DNA of 64,000 nt. Origin: Actinomadura sp. NAK00032 (GTDB lineage: Bacteria > Actinomycetota > Actinomycetes > Streptosporangiales > Streptosporangiaceae). A program made the translations under genes and the position numbers. How positions within the stretch are numbered: the stretch's first letter is position 1; every line of letters starts with the position of its first letter. Shown here one piece after another: positions 50,831 to 59,458 of the stretch. The stretch spans positions 7,502,001-7,566,000 of the forward strand of contig NZ_CP054932.1 in NCBI RefSeq assembly GCF_013364275.1. The letters run 5' to 3'. The notes below the pieces were generated by a model that worked only from the letters and a program-made list of their open reading frames with translations, did not search any database and was not told the DNA's origin.

Positions 50831-51784
50831 ATGGCGCGTGATCTTGTGCGGCGGCTCGTCGAGCTGGTGCTGGTCCTGCTGATCGTCAGCATGGGCACGT
50901 TCGCGCTGGTGGACCTGATGCCGGGCGACCCCGCGGTGGTGGTGCTCGGCGAGGGCCACACGGCGGCGGAGTACGCCGCGCAGCGGGACGCGATGGGGCT
51001 GACCGACCCGCTGCCCGTCCGGTACGGGAGCTGGCTGGGGGACGCGCTGACCGGCGACCTCGGCACCTCGTTCGTCCCGCCGAACAGCGAGGTCGCCGAC
51101 CGGGTCGCGGCGGCGCTGCCGGTGAGCGTCGAACTGGCGGTCCTCGCGATGCTGATGGCGCTGCTGCTGGCGGTGCCGCTGGCGATGTGGTCGGCGTACC
51201 GGGCCGGCGGCCTGGTCGACCGGATCGTCAGCGCCGGGACGTTCGGGATCCTGTCGGTGCCGAGCTTCCTCGCCGGCATGCTGCTGATCGCGCTGTTCGC
51301 CGAGCGGCTCGGCTGGTTCCCCCGGCTGGAGTGGGCGCGGCTCAGCGACGGGATCGGCGACAACCTCTACCACGCGTTCCTCCCGGCGCTGACGATCGCG
51401 CTGATGGAGACGGCGACGTTCACCCGCGTGCTGCGCGGCGACCTCATCACGACGCTCCAGGAGGACTTCATCCTGTCGGCGAAGGCGAAGGGGATGACGC
51501 CGGTCCACGTGCTGGTCCGGGACGCGCTGCGCCCCTCGTCCTTCTCGCTGATCACGCTGATGGGGATCAGCCTGGGCCGGCTCATCGGCAGCACGGTGAT
51601 CGTGGAGTACCTGTTCGCGCTGCCTGGCATGGGCACGCTGATCATCGGCGCGGCGGACGCCGGCGACGTGCCGATGGTGCAGGGCGCGGTGCTCGTGATC
51701 GCGCTGATCTACGTGCTGGTGAACGCGCTGATCGATCTGTCCTACGGCCGGCTCGACCCACGAATCAGGCGGGCACATGTCTGA
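50831..51784 (+). CDS. ABC importer permease, DppB/OppB type
   Basis: A 317-residue membrane protein with six predicted spans. The N-terminal span (VELVLVLLIVSMGTFALVDL), the loop MPGDPAVVVLG, and the EAA loop in TTLQEDFILSAKAKGMTPVH-VLVRDALRP are hallmarks of the family; VEYLFALPGMGTLIIGAADA is near the end. ATG 50831 (GTG 50828 also possible) follows GAGGAGAATC. It overlaps the second permease gene by 8 bp. Confidence 0.92.
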   Translation: MARDLVRRLVELVLVLLIVSMGTFALVDLMPGDPAVVVLGEGHTAAEYAAQRDAMGLTDPLPVRYGSWLGDALTGDLGTSFVPPNSEVADRVAAALPVSVELAVLAMLMALLLAVPLAMWSAYRAGGLVDRIVSAGTFGILSVPSFLAGMLLIALFAERLGWFPRLEWARLSDGIGDNLYHAFLPALTIALMETATFTRVLRGDLITTLQEDFILSAKAKGMTPVHVLVRDALRPSSFSLITLMGISLGRLIGSTVIVEYLFALPGMGTLIIGAADAGDVPMVQGAVLVIALIYVLVNALIDLSYGRLDPRIRRAHV

Positions 51785-52814
51785 CATCTCCGTAGCGCCG
51801 GCCGCGTCGCGGCCGGCGGGCCGCTGGTGGGGCGGGGCCCTGGCCGTCGCCGGGCTCGCCGTGTTCGGGCTGTCGGTGACGGTCCTCGCCGGCGACGGCT
51901 GGACGCAGGCCGTCGCCGTCGTCGCGGGCCTCGCCGCCGCCTACGCCGGCCTGAACGCGGCCGGGCGCGACCTGTTCGGCGCCTCCTTCGACCTCATGTT
52001 CTGGCTGTGCGCGGTGTGGCTCGTCCTGCTGGTCGGGGCGGCGGTCCTGGCGCCGGTGCTGCCGCTCGGCGAGCACCAGGACATCGTCAAGACGCTCGGG
52101 ACGCCCGGCATGGCCGTCCCCGACCTGTCCACCGCGCATCCGCTCGGCACCAACAACTTCGGCCTCGACCAGCTCTCCCGCGTCGTCTACGGGGCGCGGT
52201 CGTCGCTCGTGGTGTCGCTCGGCGCGGTCGCGATCGGCATCGTCGTCGGCGGGACGGTCGGGATCGTCGCCGGCTACTTCGGGCGGGCCACCGACGCGGG
52301 CGTCGGGGTGCTGACGAACGCGCTGCTCGCCGTGCCGCCGCTGATCCTGCTGATCGCGCTCGGCACCGTGCTGGAGCCGAACCTGCGCAACATCTCCGTC
52401 GCCCTGTCGCTGCTGGCGATCCCCAGCATGATCCGGATGGCGCGGGCGAGCACGCTGGCGTTCGCGCGGCGCGAGTTCGTCACGGCGGCGGAGGCGATCG
52501 GCGCGTCCCGGTGGCGGATCATGACGCGGGAGCTGCTGCCGAACGTGCTGCTGCCGCTCGCGTCCTACGGCATGGTGATGGTGTCGGTGCTGATCGTGGC
52601 CGAGGCGTCGCTGAGCTTCCTCGGCCTCGGCGTCCAGCCGCCCGCGCCGTCCTGGGGCAACATGATCGCCGAGGGCGAGGAGAACGACGCCTTCACGCAG
52701 TACCCGCACATCGTGCTGGTGCCCGGCATCACGCTCTTCCTGACCGTCTTCGCGTTCAACCTCATCGGCGAGAAGGCCCGCAAGCGCTGGGACCCCCGCC
52801 AGGCGAAGCTCTAG
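51777..52814 (+). CDS. ABC importer permease, DppC/OppC type
   Basis: A 345-residue membrane protein. It has two extra N-terminal hydrophobic segments (GALAVAGLAVFGLSVTVLAG and FWLCAVWLVLLVGAAVLAPV) before the usual HPLGTNNFGLDQLSRVVYGA motif of DppC proteins. The EAA loop is FVTAAEAIGASRWRIMTREL-LPNV, and EASLSFLGLGVQPPAPSWGN is the conserved exit region. Together with the preceding permease it forms the channel. Confidence 0.92.
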   Translation: MSDISVAPAASRPAGRWWGGALAVAGLAVFGLSVTVLAGDGWTQAVAVVAGLAAAYAGLNAAGRDLFGASFDLMFWLCAVWLVLLVGAAVLAPVLPLGEHQDIVKTLGTPGMAVPDLSTAHPLGTNNFGLDQLSRVVYGARSSLVVSLGAVAIGIVVGGTVGIVAGYFGRATDAGVGVLTNALLAVPPLILLIALGTVLEPNLRNISVALSLLAIPSMIRMARASTLAFARREFVTAAEAIGASRWRIMTRELLPNVLLPLASYGMVMVSVLIVAEASLSFLGLGVQPPAPSWGNMIAEGEENDAFTQYPHIVLVPGITLFLTVFAFNLIGEKARKRWDPRQAKL

Positions 52815-52823
52815 GGAGCCGGT

Positions 52824-53798
52824 ATGAACGACAGTCCCCTCCTCACGGTCGAGGACCTGCGCACCGAGATCCGCACCGCCCGGGGACCGCTCAAGGCGGT
52901 GGACGGCGTGTCCTTCACCGTCCGCCCCGGAGAGATGTTCGGCATCGTCGGCGAGTCGGGCTCCGGCAAGTCGGTGCTCGGCCGGACGGTCATGGGCCTG
53001 TACACCTCCGGTCCGTCGATGGCGGTGTCGGGCAAGGTCGTGCTGGCCGGGCAGGACGTGCACGCGCTCTCGACCGCCGGGCGCCGCCGACTGTGGCGGT
53101 CGGAGGTCGGGATGGTCTTCCAGGACCCTTCCACCGCGCTCAACCCCGTCAAGAAGGTCGGCCGGCACCTCACCGAGGGCATGCGGGGCCTGTCCCGCGC
53201 CGCCGCCCGCGACCGGGCCGAGGAGCTGCTGCGCCTCGTCGGCATCCCCGAGCCGCGCCGCCGCCTCGGCCAGTACCCGCACGAGCTGTCCGGCGGCATG
53301 CGGCAGCGCGTCGTGATCGCGGTCGCGCTGGCCGGCGAGCCGTCGCTGCTGATCGCCGACGAGCCGACGACCGCGCTGGACGTCACCGTGCAGAAGCAGA
53401 TCCTCGACCTGCTCGGCCGGCTCCAGGCCGAGCTCGGCACGGCGATCGTGCTGATCAGCCACAACCTCGCGGTCGTCGCCGGGCGCGCCGACCGCGTCGC
53501 CGTCATGTACGCGGGACGGCTCGCGGAGCTGGCCCCGGCCGAGACCCTGTTCGGCGGCCCCCGCCACCCCTACACCGAGGCGCTGCTGGCATCGGTGCCG
53601 CGCCTCGCCGACCCGCCGCACTCCCCGCTCCAGGCGATCGACGGCGCCCCGCCGAACATGGCGGCGCCGCCGCCCGGCTGCCGGTTCGCGCCCCGCTGCC
53701 GCTACGCGACCGCGGCCTGCGAGACGGCCCCCGACCTCGTCGCGGACGGCGGCCACGCCGTCGCCTGCCACCACCCCGTCAGCATCGGAGGCGCCTGA
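52824..53798 (+). CDS. ABC importer ATPase, DppD/OppD type
   Basis: A 324-residue ATPase: Walker A GESGSGKSV near 44, Q-loop MVFQDPSTALNPVKKVG, signature ELSGGMRQRVVIAVAL near 157, Walker B LLIADEPTTALDVTVQ near 178. The C-terminal oligopeptide/dipeptide extension has four cysteines (CRFAPRCRYATAACET … CHH), a possible Fe-S or zinc site found in this subfamily. It starts 9 bp after the permease stop and its stop overlaps the next start (TGATG). Confidence 0.93.
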   Translation: MNDSPLLTVEDLRTEIRTARGPLKAVDGVSFTVRPGEMFGIVGESGSGKSVLGRTVMGLYTSGPSMAVSGKVVLAGQDVHALSTAGRRRLWRSEVGMVFQDPSTALNPVKKVGRHLTEGMRGLSRAAARDRAEELLRLVGIPEPRRRLGQYPHELSGGMRQRVVIAVALAGEPSLLIADEPTTALDVTVQKQILDLLGRLQAELGTAIVLISHNLAVVAGRADRVAVMYAGRLAELAPAETLFGGPRHPYTEALLASVPRLADPPHSPLQAIDGAPPNMAAPPPGCRFAPRCRYATAACETAPDLVADGGHAVACHHPVSIGGA

Positions 53799-54760
53799 TG
53801 GCCGGCACCGGAACCACCCACCTGCGCGACGGCGAGCGCGTCCTGTCCGTCGAGGACCTGGTCGTCGAGTTCCCGGCGGGACGCGGCCGGACCGTGCACG
53901 CCGTCTCCGGCATCAGCTTCGACCTGCTGGACGGCGAGACGCTCGGCATCCTCGGCGAGTCGGGCTGCGGCAAGTCCAGCGCGGGCCGCGCGGTGATGCA
54001 GCTGCCGCCGCCCACCGCCGGCTCGGTGAAGCTGAACGGCACCGAGCTGACCGGCCTCGGACGGCCCGCGCTGCGCGAGCGCCGCCGCCAGATGCAGATG
54101 ATCCTGCAGAACCCGGTCGCCGCCCTGAACCCGCGCCGCAAGGTCGCCGACCTCGTCGCCGAGGGACCCGTGGTGTGGGGCGGCAAGCCGGACCGGGCCA
54201 AGATCGAGGCGGCCCTGGAAGCGGTCGGCCTGGACCCGGCGACCGTCTGGGACCGCCGCCCGCACGAGCTGTCCGGCGGCCAGTGCCAGCGCGTCTGCAT
54301 CGCCCGCGCGCTGCTGCTCGACCCGCGCGTGCTGATCTGCGACGAGCCGGTGTCGAGCCTGGACGTGTCGGTGCAGGCGCAGATCCTCAACCTGCTGGAG
54401 GCGACCCGGAAGCGGCTGAACCTCAGCATGATCTTCATCGCGCACGACCTCGCGGTGGTGAAGAACGTCAGCGACCGGATCATGGTGATGTACCTGGGAA
54501 AGGTGTGCGAGGTCGTCCCGTCCGGCGCGCTGGCGGAGTCGGCACTGCACCCCTACACGCGCCTCCTCCTCGCCTCGGTCCCGGACGCCCCCCAGGACGC
54601 GGCGGAGCAGGAGCAGGCGGAACTACCGTCCCCGATCGCCCCACCAAGCGGCTGCCGCTTCCGCACCCGCTGCCCCTTGGCAACCGACCGCTGCGCACAG
54701 GAAGAACCGAAACTCCGCCAAACCGCCAACGGCCACCACGTAGCCTGCCACCTGGTGTAA
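53798..54760 (+). CDS. ABC importer ATPase, DppF/OppF type
   Basis: A 320-residue ATPase: Walker A GESGCGKSSAGRAVMQLPPP near 51, Q-loop MILQNPVAALNPRRKVAD, signature ELSGGQCQRVCIARAL near 150 and Walker B VLICDEPVSSLDVSVQAQIL. The C-terminal CRFRTRCPLATDRCAQEEP carries the same cysteine pattern as its partner. Last gene of the five-gene importer operon. The 3' end drifts to lower GC codons, unlike the rest of the gene. Confidence 0.93.
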   Translation: MAGTGTTHLRDGERVLSVEDLVVEFPAGRGRTVHAVSGISFDLLDGETLGILGESGCGKSSAGRAVMQLPPPTAGSVKLNGTELTGLGRPALRERRRQMQMILQNPVAALNPRRKVADLVAEGPVVWGGKPDRAKIEAALEAVGLDPATVWDRRPHELSGGQCQRVCIARALLLDPRVLICDEPVSSLDVSVQAQILNLLEATRKRLNLSMIFIAHDLAVVKNVSDRIMVMYLGKVCEVVPSGALAESALHPYTRLLLASVPDAPQDAAEQEQAELPSPIAPPSGCRFRTRCPLATDRCAQEEPKLRQTANGHHVACHLV

Positions 54761-54800
54761 CGGCACCCCCGCATCGACCTTCGCGCGTCCCCGCTCTCCG

Positions 54801-55682
54801 TCACGCCATCCGGTAGGCGACCCAGGCACGACCCGCCTGCGCCGCTTTAGCGCGAAAGCCGCGTGCTTCCTCCAGCCTGTGCATGGCCTTGTACTCGCGG
54901 AACATCGTCCACAGCGCTCCCAGCCCAGTGACCGCATCAACTGGAGCCGCCCTCCAAGCAGGGTGTGCGGCGACAAGCGCTTCCGCCTGGGCGGGGCTGT
55001 GTCCAGCCTCGATCAGCCGGGGGACGAGCAGCGCGGCATCGATCCAAGCCTGCCCCCGACATGCGAACGACCAGTCGATGACATGGACTCCCTGACCGGC
55101 GATGAGGAGGTTCCCGCTGTGCAGGTCATAGTGCAGCAGGGTGTCCCCCTGCAGTGACTCCACGGACAACCCTTCAAGAGCCTCCGCGTACATGCCCCAC
55201 CGTCGCCCGCACAGGTTCTCGCCCAACAGAGCAGCCGCCGTCTTCTGCAGAACATCCAGGTTGACCGAGACGCAGGGCAGTTCCCCGCCCGGTCTTCCGA
55301 GTAGCGACAGGGCATCGATCACGTTGGGCAGATCCGGAGACCCGGGCGCCAGGTCAGCGCTCCGCGCGCCGCCGATGAACTCGAACACCAGCAGGACCCA
55401 ACCGCCGACATCGGCACACCACAGCATCCGAGGGGCCGGAACGGCCGACGCGAGCGCGAGGTTCGCCGCCCGCTCACGCGCATAGAGACGAGCGGCGGGC
55501 TCGTCGGCCGGAATCCCCTTGAGGAAGACACTGCCGGCGCCCTCCACATGAAGCCTCGCAGCCACCCCCGGCATGATCCCGCGCTCCGCGACCTCAGCCT
55601 TGAGCACCGTCCCGAACCGCTCCTCCACGGCCGCCCGCACCCCACCGGGAAGCCCCTCCCACTGAGGGTTCCCCACACTCAT
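54801..55682 (-). CDS. Aminoglycoside phosphotransferase-like kinase (APH family)
   Basis: A 293-residue protein-kinase-like small-molecule kinase. The catalytic loop LLHYDLHSGNLL and the metal site VIDWSFACRG are intact; FLKGIPADEPAARLYAREra-type residues mark the N-lobe lysine. The substrate could be a sugar, an antibiotic or a metabolite and is not evident. ATG 55682 overlaps the stop of the upstream glycine-rich-domain protein gene (ATGA). Codon GC is visibly lower than in the catabolic genes, as in the whole regulatory island. Confidence 0.83.
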   Translation of the reverse strand: MSVGNPQWEGLPGGVRAAVEERFGTVLKAEVAERGIMPGVAARLHVEGAGSVFLKGIPADEPAARLYARERAANLALASAVPAPRMLWCADVGGWVLLVFEFIGGARSADLAPGSPDLPNVIDALSLLGRPGGELPCVSVNLDVLQKTAAALLGENLCGRRWGMYAEALEGLSVESLQGDTLLHYDLHSGNLLIAGQGVHVIDWSFACRGQAWIDAALLVPRLIEAGHSPAQAEALVAAHPAWRAAPVDAVTGLGALWTMFREYKAMHRLEEARGFRAKAAQAGRAWVAYRMA

Positions 55683-56137
55683 CCCGCCTTCGGGGAGTCG
55701 TGGCAGCCCTGGTAACACTGGCTGCAGTCACCGGCCGTCTCCCACAGGTCGGGGTCGACGCTCAGCCCAGCCTGTTCCATGGCGGCCACGGTAGCCCTGA
55801 TGGAGGCTCCTCCACTGCCGGTCTCGCTCCGGTCGTCGGGCGTGTGGTGGATGAATCGGCCCGCGACGCGGTGGCAGAAGTCGGCGTACTCGCGGGTGTG
55901 GAGGACGAAGGCGTGCCATCCCACGTCCACGGACTTGGACGGGGCCAGCTCGGCGCCGGGATTGAGAGCACACGCCATCAAGAAGGCCAACGCCTGGTTC
56001 AGAATCCGCTCGGCCTTCTCGGTGCTGACGTGCTCTTCGCGGACTATGCGGGTCACCAGCCGACCGAACAGGTCGGCGCTGATCAGTCTCTTCGGGTCGG
56101 TGGCAGCCGGACCTGGACGCGTGGTCATGACGGACAT
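55679..56137 (-). CDS. Glycine-rich domain-containing protein-like (GRDP) with CxxCxxxC tail
   Basis: A 152-residue protein. LISADLFGRLVTRIVREEHV, NQALAFLMACALNPGAELAP, SKSVDVGWHAFVLHTREYAD and RFIHHTPDD are conserved in actinomycete relatives, and the C-terminus has CSQCYQGCHD, a likely metal site. The histidines in VGWHAF, LHTREY and FIHH could add ligands. Function is unknown. It is coupled to the phosphotransferase gene and follows an XRE regulator. ATG 56137 with GAGGAGAAGG upstream. Confidence 0.75.
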   Translation of the reverse strand: MSVMTTRPGPAATDPKRLISADLFGRLVTRIVREEHVSTEKAERILNQALAFLMACALNPGAELAPSKSVDVGWHAFVLHTREYADFCHRVAGRFIHHTPDDRSETGSGGASIRATVAAMEQAGLSVDPDLWETAGDCSQCYQGCHDSPKAG

Positions 56138-56266
56138 GGCCTTCTCCTCATCTGCGATCGGCGGACGGTGATTCTCCGGCCGTCCGGTGCGCCGAAGCTC
56201 ATGGCAAGGACGCTAGAAAGCCGCTCATCGACCGCGCCAGAGACTTGCGTGAACTTGCACACGGAC

Positions 56267-57115
56267 TCAGAGAGCAGCGATCGCCGCCATGATCAGACTG
56301 CGTGCGGCCCGACCGTGAACCGCCATCGAGGAGAGTTCGGAGAAGGTTCTCCGGTAAAGGTCCAGTTCGCCGACCTGCCGCACTGTGATCTTCGCGGAGA
56401 CGGTCTCGATGACGACCTGATCCTCATCCAGGATCCAAAAACCCTCGACCGGCCACATGGCGCGCAAAACAGAGAACGGAATAATACCGAGTGATACAGA
56501 CGGAAGAGTCATGATGTCGAGCAGATGGCCCAGTTGTCCGGCCATCACGTCAACGCCGCCAAAGCTTGTGCGCAACACCGACTCCTCGATGACGACCGCA
56601 AAACGGCGGCCCCCGTCATAGAGCAGCCGCTGCCGATCAATTCTTGCCTTGGCCGCCTCGTCACCTTCACCGGGAAGCGAGAAGAAGTCGGCTATCCTGG
56701 CGAGCACTGCCCCGGCGTAGCCCTCGGTCTGCAGAAAGCCGGGCACAACACCCGGCTCGTAGATCCTGAAACTCGCGGTTTGCTCCCACAGTGGCATCAC
56801 GGCATCCTGCAAGCGCTTCAGGCCGCCACGCTGCATGCGCCGCCACTCCACATAAGCCGAGTCGAGTTGGCGATTGATCGACACCAGTTCGGCCGCGACC
56901 CGTTCATCTGCTCCGCATGCCGCGCACCATGCCCTGATGTCGGAGTCTGTAACAGCCTGCCGACCGCTCTGCATTCGACTGCATTTCGACTCGTGCCAGC
57001 CGCACGCGGCCGCCACCTCCCGGGCCGATAGACCGGAATCCAAACGAATCTCCCGCAGCCGGACGGCCAGTGCCTCACGGGCCCGCTGGATGGATGATGA
57101 CGGGGGGATCGACAT
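56267..57115 (-). CDS. XRE-family regulator with DUF5753 domain
   Basis: A 282-residue protein: helix-turn-helix at about 15-70 (ALAVRLREIRLDSGLSAREV, AAACGWHESKCSRMQSGRQA) and DUF5753 from about 105 (VVPGFLQTEGYAGAVLARIA, VIEESVLRTSFGGVDVMAGQ, LGIIPFSVLRAM). These regulators usually act with a small partner such as DUF397 or DUF6879. Here the DUF6879 gene lies just upstream, ending 10 bp before this start. Confidence 0.9.
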   Translation of the reverse strand: MSIPPSSSIQRAREALAVRLREIRLDSGLSAREVAAACGWHESKCSRMQSGRQAVTDSDIRAWCAACGADERVAAELVSINRQLDSAYVEWRRMQRGGLKRLQDAVMPLWEQTASFRIYEPGVVPGFLQTEGYAGAVLARIADFFSLPGEGDEAAKARIDRQRLLYDGGRRFAVVIEESVLRTSFGGVDVMAGQLGHLLDIMTLPSVSLGIIPFSVLRAMWPVEGFWILDEDQVVIETVSAKITVRQVGELDLYRRTFSELSSMAVHGRAARSLIMAAIAAL

Positions 57116-57124
57116 GGATGGACG

Positions 57125-57643
57125 TCAGGAGGGTCGGTACTCACCGTGGTCGGTCGCCCGCTGCCACACGGCCGTGAAGGCAGTGGAGCACTGCGCGACC
57201 AAGGATTTATCACGGGTCACTTCATTACCGGCCCATTCTCCGTCCCCGGCGAAGTGATTCCATACAAGAACGGCAGAGTCGAAGACCCAGAAGTCGCTTG
57301 GCGGCGTCAGCAGGCCGGCGGTCCGATGGCGAGGCAGCCACCGCACCCGCTCCCCCGCCGTCAAGTTAACCGACGCCGTACATTCCCAGAGCCAGCGAGC
57401 GTAGTCAGAGAGCGGCTCGGAAACAATCCGCGCCCGTCGGACATCAACCCCTCTCGAAACCGCCTTCCCGACCGTCGATATCCACCACTCATCGTTGGCA
57501 TCGGTGGACACGGTTCCGGTTTCAAGCCACTCCACGAAAGTGGCATCCGCCATGTAGGCGTCACGCAACTCAAGGTGGACGGCGGAGCTGGTCGCTGCGG
57601 CGAGAAGGTCTTCAAACTTCTCGTTGGTCAGCGGCGTCCCCAT
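57125..57643 (-). CDS. DUF6879 family protein
   Basis: A 172-residue soluble protein: FEDLLAAATSSAVHLELRDA, then SDYARWLWECTASVNLTAGE-RVRWLPR and DFWVFDSAVLVWNHFAGDGE. This matches the DUF6879 proteins that pair with XRE/DUF5753 regulators in actinomycetes; I take the name from that resemblance. Function is unproven, possibly modulation of the XRE partner. It overlaps the preceding small gene by 32 bp. Confidence 0.8.
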   Translation of the reverse strand: MGTPLTNEKFEDLLAAATSSAVHLELRDAYMADATFVEWLETGTVSTDANDEWWISTVGKAVSRGVDVRRARIVSEPLSDYARWLWECTASVNLTAGERVRWLPRHRTAGLLTPPSDFWVFDSAVLVWNHFAGDGEWAGNEVTRDKSLVAQCSTAFTAVWQRATDHGEYRPS

Positions 57644-57869
57644 CGAGCGCCTCCAAGGCCTTCAATATCATCGGCTTCATGCGCGCAGGAACTCGCACCG
57701 AGGACTCGTTCTCGGCCGTGCGGCTGTAGGACGAGATCTCAGCCAGCACGGCTGCCTCGGTCTCCGTCCACCCCTGGATCACGAGTTCCCCTCTCGCACG
57801 GTCCAGGAAGACGGCTGGCGAGCCCTGGTTCTTGCTGGTGTCGTCCTTGCCGTAGAACTCCAGAGCCAT
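57612..57869 (-). CDS. Small protein upstream of DUF6879
   Basis: An 85-residue protein starting MALEFYGKDDTSKNQGSPAV from ATG 57869, with GGAGG upstream. It is a mixed alpha/beta-looking protein (FLDRARGELVIQGWTETEAA) without membrane segments. I know similar short proteins before DUF6879 genes but no function. Its 32-bp overlap with the DUF6879 gene points to coupled translation. The 279 bp upstream (57870-58148) hold no gene; two GCATGCG direct repeats near 57893 and 57904 may be regulator sites. Confidence 0.68.
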   Translation of the reverse strand: MALEFYGKDDTSKNQGSPAVFLDRARGELVIQGWTETEAAVLAEISSYSRTAENESSVRVPARMKPMILKALEALDGDAADQREV

Positions 57870-58148
57870 GCTGACCTCCGGCACCAGCGCATGCGTCGGC
57901 TTGCATGCGACTGGATCGATCCTCCGTGCCGCCGCCCCCGCCGTCAAGCGTCCGTGCGCACACCACGACAAGCGCTCACCGCTATGAGACAGAAGAGTGC
58001 CCCTCAAGACCGCCGGGGAGAGGATGGCGATCAGCGCGGGGATTCAGGAGATGGGGCCGGGGCCGGCCTACCGCCCGAGCGCATGTCCGGCGCCCGGAGA
58101 CCCAACTCCCCACAGGCGGACCATCAGGGAAGCCAGTGACGCAGACGT

Positions 58149-58355
58149 TCAACGGTCGTAGCGTCCAGCCTTCGCCTGCGATAGGAAAGCGGCCCAAACT
58201 TGGTGGGCGAAGTTCAGGTGCCCGACGTCCGGGGCCTTGCTGTCCCGGACGCCGATGCTCGCCACCAAGTCGGCGATCTCAACACAGTTGCCGTTACCGC
58301 CGCTCCTGCTGCTCTTCCGCCACTGGGCACGCAATATGTCGTGCGCCATGGTCAT
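58149..58355 (-). CDS. DUF397 protein
   Basis: A 68-residue protein with the DUF397 core: AQWRKSSRSGGNGNCVEIAD, then VGVRDSK-like SIGVRDSKAPDVGHLNF and VWAAFL. DUF397 proteins are partners, probably antagonists, of XRE/DUF5753 regulators (as in the WhiJ/BldB-related systems of Streptomyces). ATG 58355 overlaps the stop of the XRE gene (ATGA) and has AAAGGAG upstream. Confidence 0.92.
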   Translation of the reverse strand: MTMAHDILRAQWRKSSRSGGNGNCVEIADLVASIGVRDSKAPDVGHLNFAHQVWAAFLSQAKAGRYDR

Positions 58356-59218
58356 CGTGCTCCTTTGCCTGGACAGAGGGCTTCCGCCGCCGCAGCGATC
58401 AACGAAGCAGATGCGCTCGGGCTGAGCGCTCCAGCGCGGAGATGCGTGCTTACCAGGTTATATCGAGCGATGTCGGCTTCCTCCTCCAGGAAGATATCGC
58501 CTGCCTGACTCTCGATGTAGACGATGTCGCTCCCAACGCCCTCAGCGAAGTTCATGACGACGAAGGACCCGGTCATACCTGGGTGGCCGCCTGCGTCAAA
58601 GGGGATTACCTGGAGATGCACGTTCGGGAGTTCAGTGACCGCGAGCAGGTGGTCAAGCTGTTCTCGCATGACCTCGGCGCCACCGACGACACGGCGGACG
58701 GCAGCCTCGTCCACGATCGCCCAAAGCTTCAACGGCTGCTCTTTGGTGAGTGCCGCCTGCCTCCGAATCCTCGCCTCGACACGGCTCTCGATCTCCTCAC
58801 GGGATGACTCCGGGAGGGCACCGCTGACCGCAGCTCTGGCGTAACGCTCGGTCTGGAGGAGGCCGGGGATGAACAGGCATTCGTAGTTCAGCACGTCAGA
58901 CGCCTCGGACTCGAACTCGATGTAGGAGGCGTACCGCTCCGGGAGGTCTGAGGCGAAGGTGTGCAGCCAGCCGCGAGTCGCCGATTGCTTGAGCAGGGTC
59001 TTCAGTTCGGTGCGCTTCGGCTCGGCCACTCGGTACGCGTCCAAGAGGCTGGTCAAGGTCCGTGCCTGGGGGCGGACGCGGGCGGTCTCGATTCGGTAGA
59101 GCGTGGCGACGTTGATGCCGGTCTGCTCGTTCACCTGCTCGCGCGTGAGCTCACTGTCCTTGCGTAGCTGGCGAAGCTCAGCCGCGAGACGTCGAAGACG
59201 CACCGTCGGTGCCCCCAC
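58352..59218 (-). CDS. XRE-family regulator with DUF5753 domain (WhiJ-like)
   Basis: A 288-residue regulator: HTH at about 8-65 (LRRLAAELRQLRKDSELTRE, QVNEQTGINVATLYRIETAR) and DUF5753 from about 100 (CLFIPGLLQTERYARAAVSG, AVRRVVGGAEVMREQLDHLL, LQVIPFDAGGHPGMTGSFVV). GTG 59218 is chosen for its AAGGAG; the frame is open further upstream. Operon with the DUF397 gene. Two copies of a 15-bp near-palindrome lie 80-120 bp upstream and are its likely operators. Confidence 0.9.
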   Translation of the reverse strand: MGAPTVRLRRLAAELRQLRKDSELTREQVNEQTGINVATLYRIETARVRPQARTLTSLLDAYRVAEPKRTELKTLLKQSATRGWLHTFASDLPERYASYIEFESEASDVLNYECLFIPGLLQTERYARAAVSGALPESSREEIESRVEARIRRQAALTKEQPLKLWAIVDEAAVRRVVGGAEVMREQLDHLLAVTELPNVHLQVIPFDAGGHPGMTGSFVVMNFAEGVGSDIVYIESQAGDIFLEEEADIARYNLVSTHLRAGALSPSASASLIAAAAEALCPGKGAR

Positions 59219-59297
59219 TGTGGCTCCTTCCACCTGGCCGAAGACGCAAGACGCGCCTGCCCTGCACACCTGCCTGCTCGTGAATGCAAGCAAGGTT

Positions 59298-59341
59298 AAT
59301 GCAACCCTTGCATCCACACTCTGAGTAATGCATCCTTTGCA
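59298..59341. promoter_or_regulatory. Two direct copies of a 15-bp near-palindrome, probable XRE operators
   Basis: AATGCAACCCTTGCA (59298-59312) and AATGCATCCTTTGCA (59327-59341) match at 13 of 15 positions and start 29 bp apart. An extra half site ATGCAA is at 59284-59289. They lie in the 240-bp gap between the XRE gene and the divergent three-gene operon. Confidence 0.72.
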
Positions 59342-59458
59342 GAGCGTGCCACAAGAAGTTGAGCGTCTGCGAGCGATCAACAGGAAAAGGAGCGGCCTCG
59401 GGCCGGTGCTTGCACCACCGCCCCGAGGCCTTGACCCGACTGACAAGGAGTCGGACCC

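Noticed and set aside
57870-58148. Possible extra small gene in the gap between the DUF397 gene and the 85-residue protein gene
   Set aside because: Short frames on both strands lack ribosome sites and coherent composition. Only GCATGCG direct repeats stand out.
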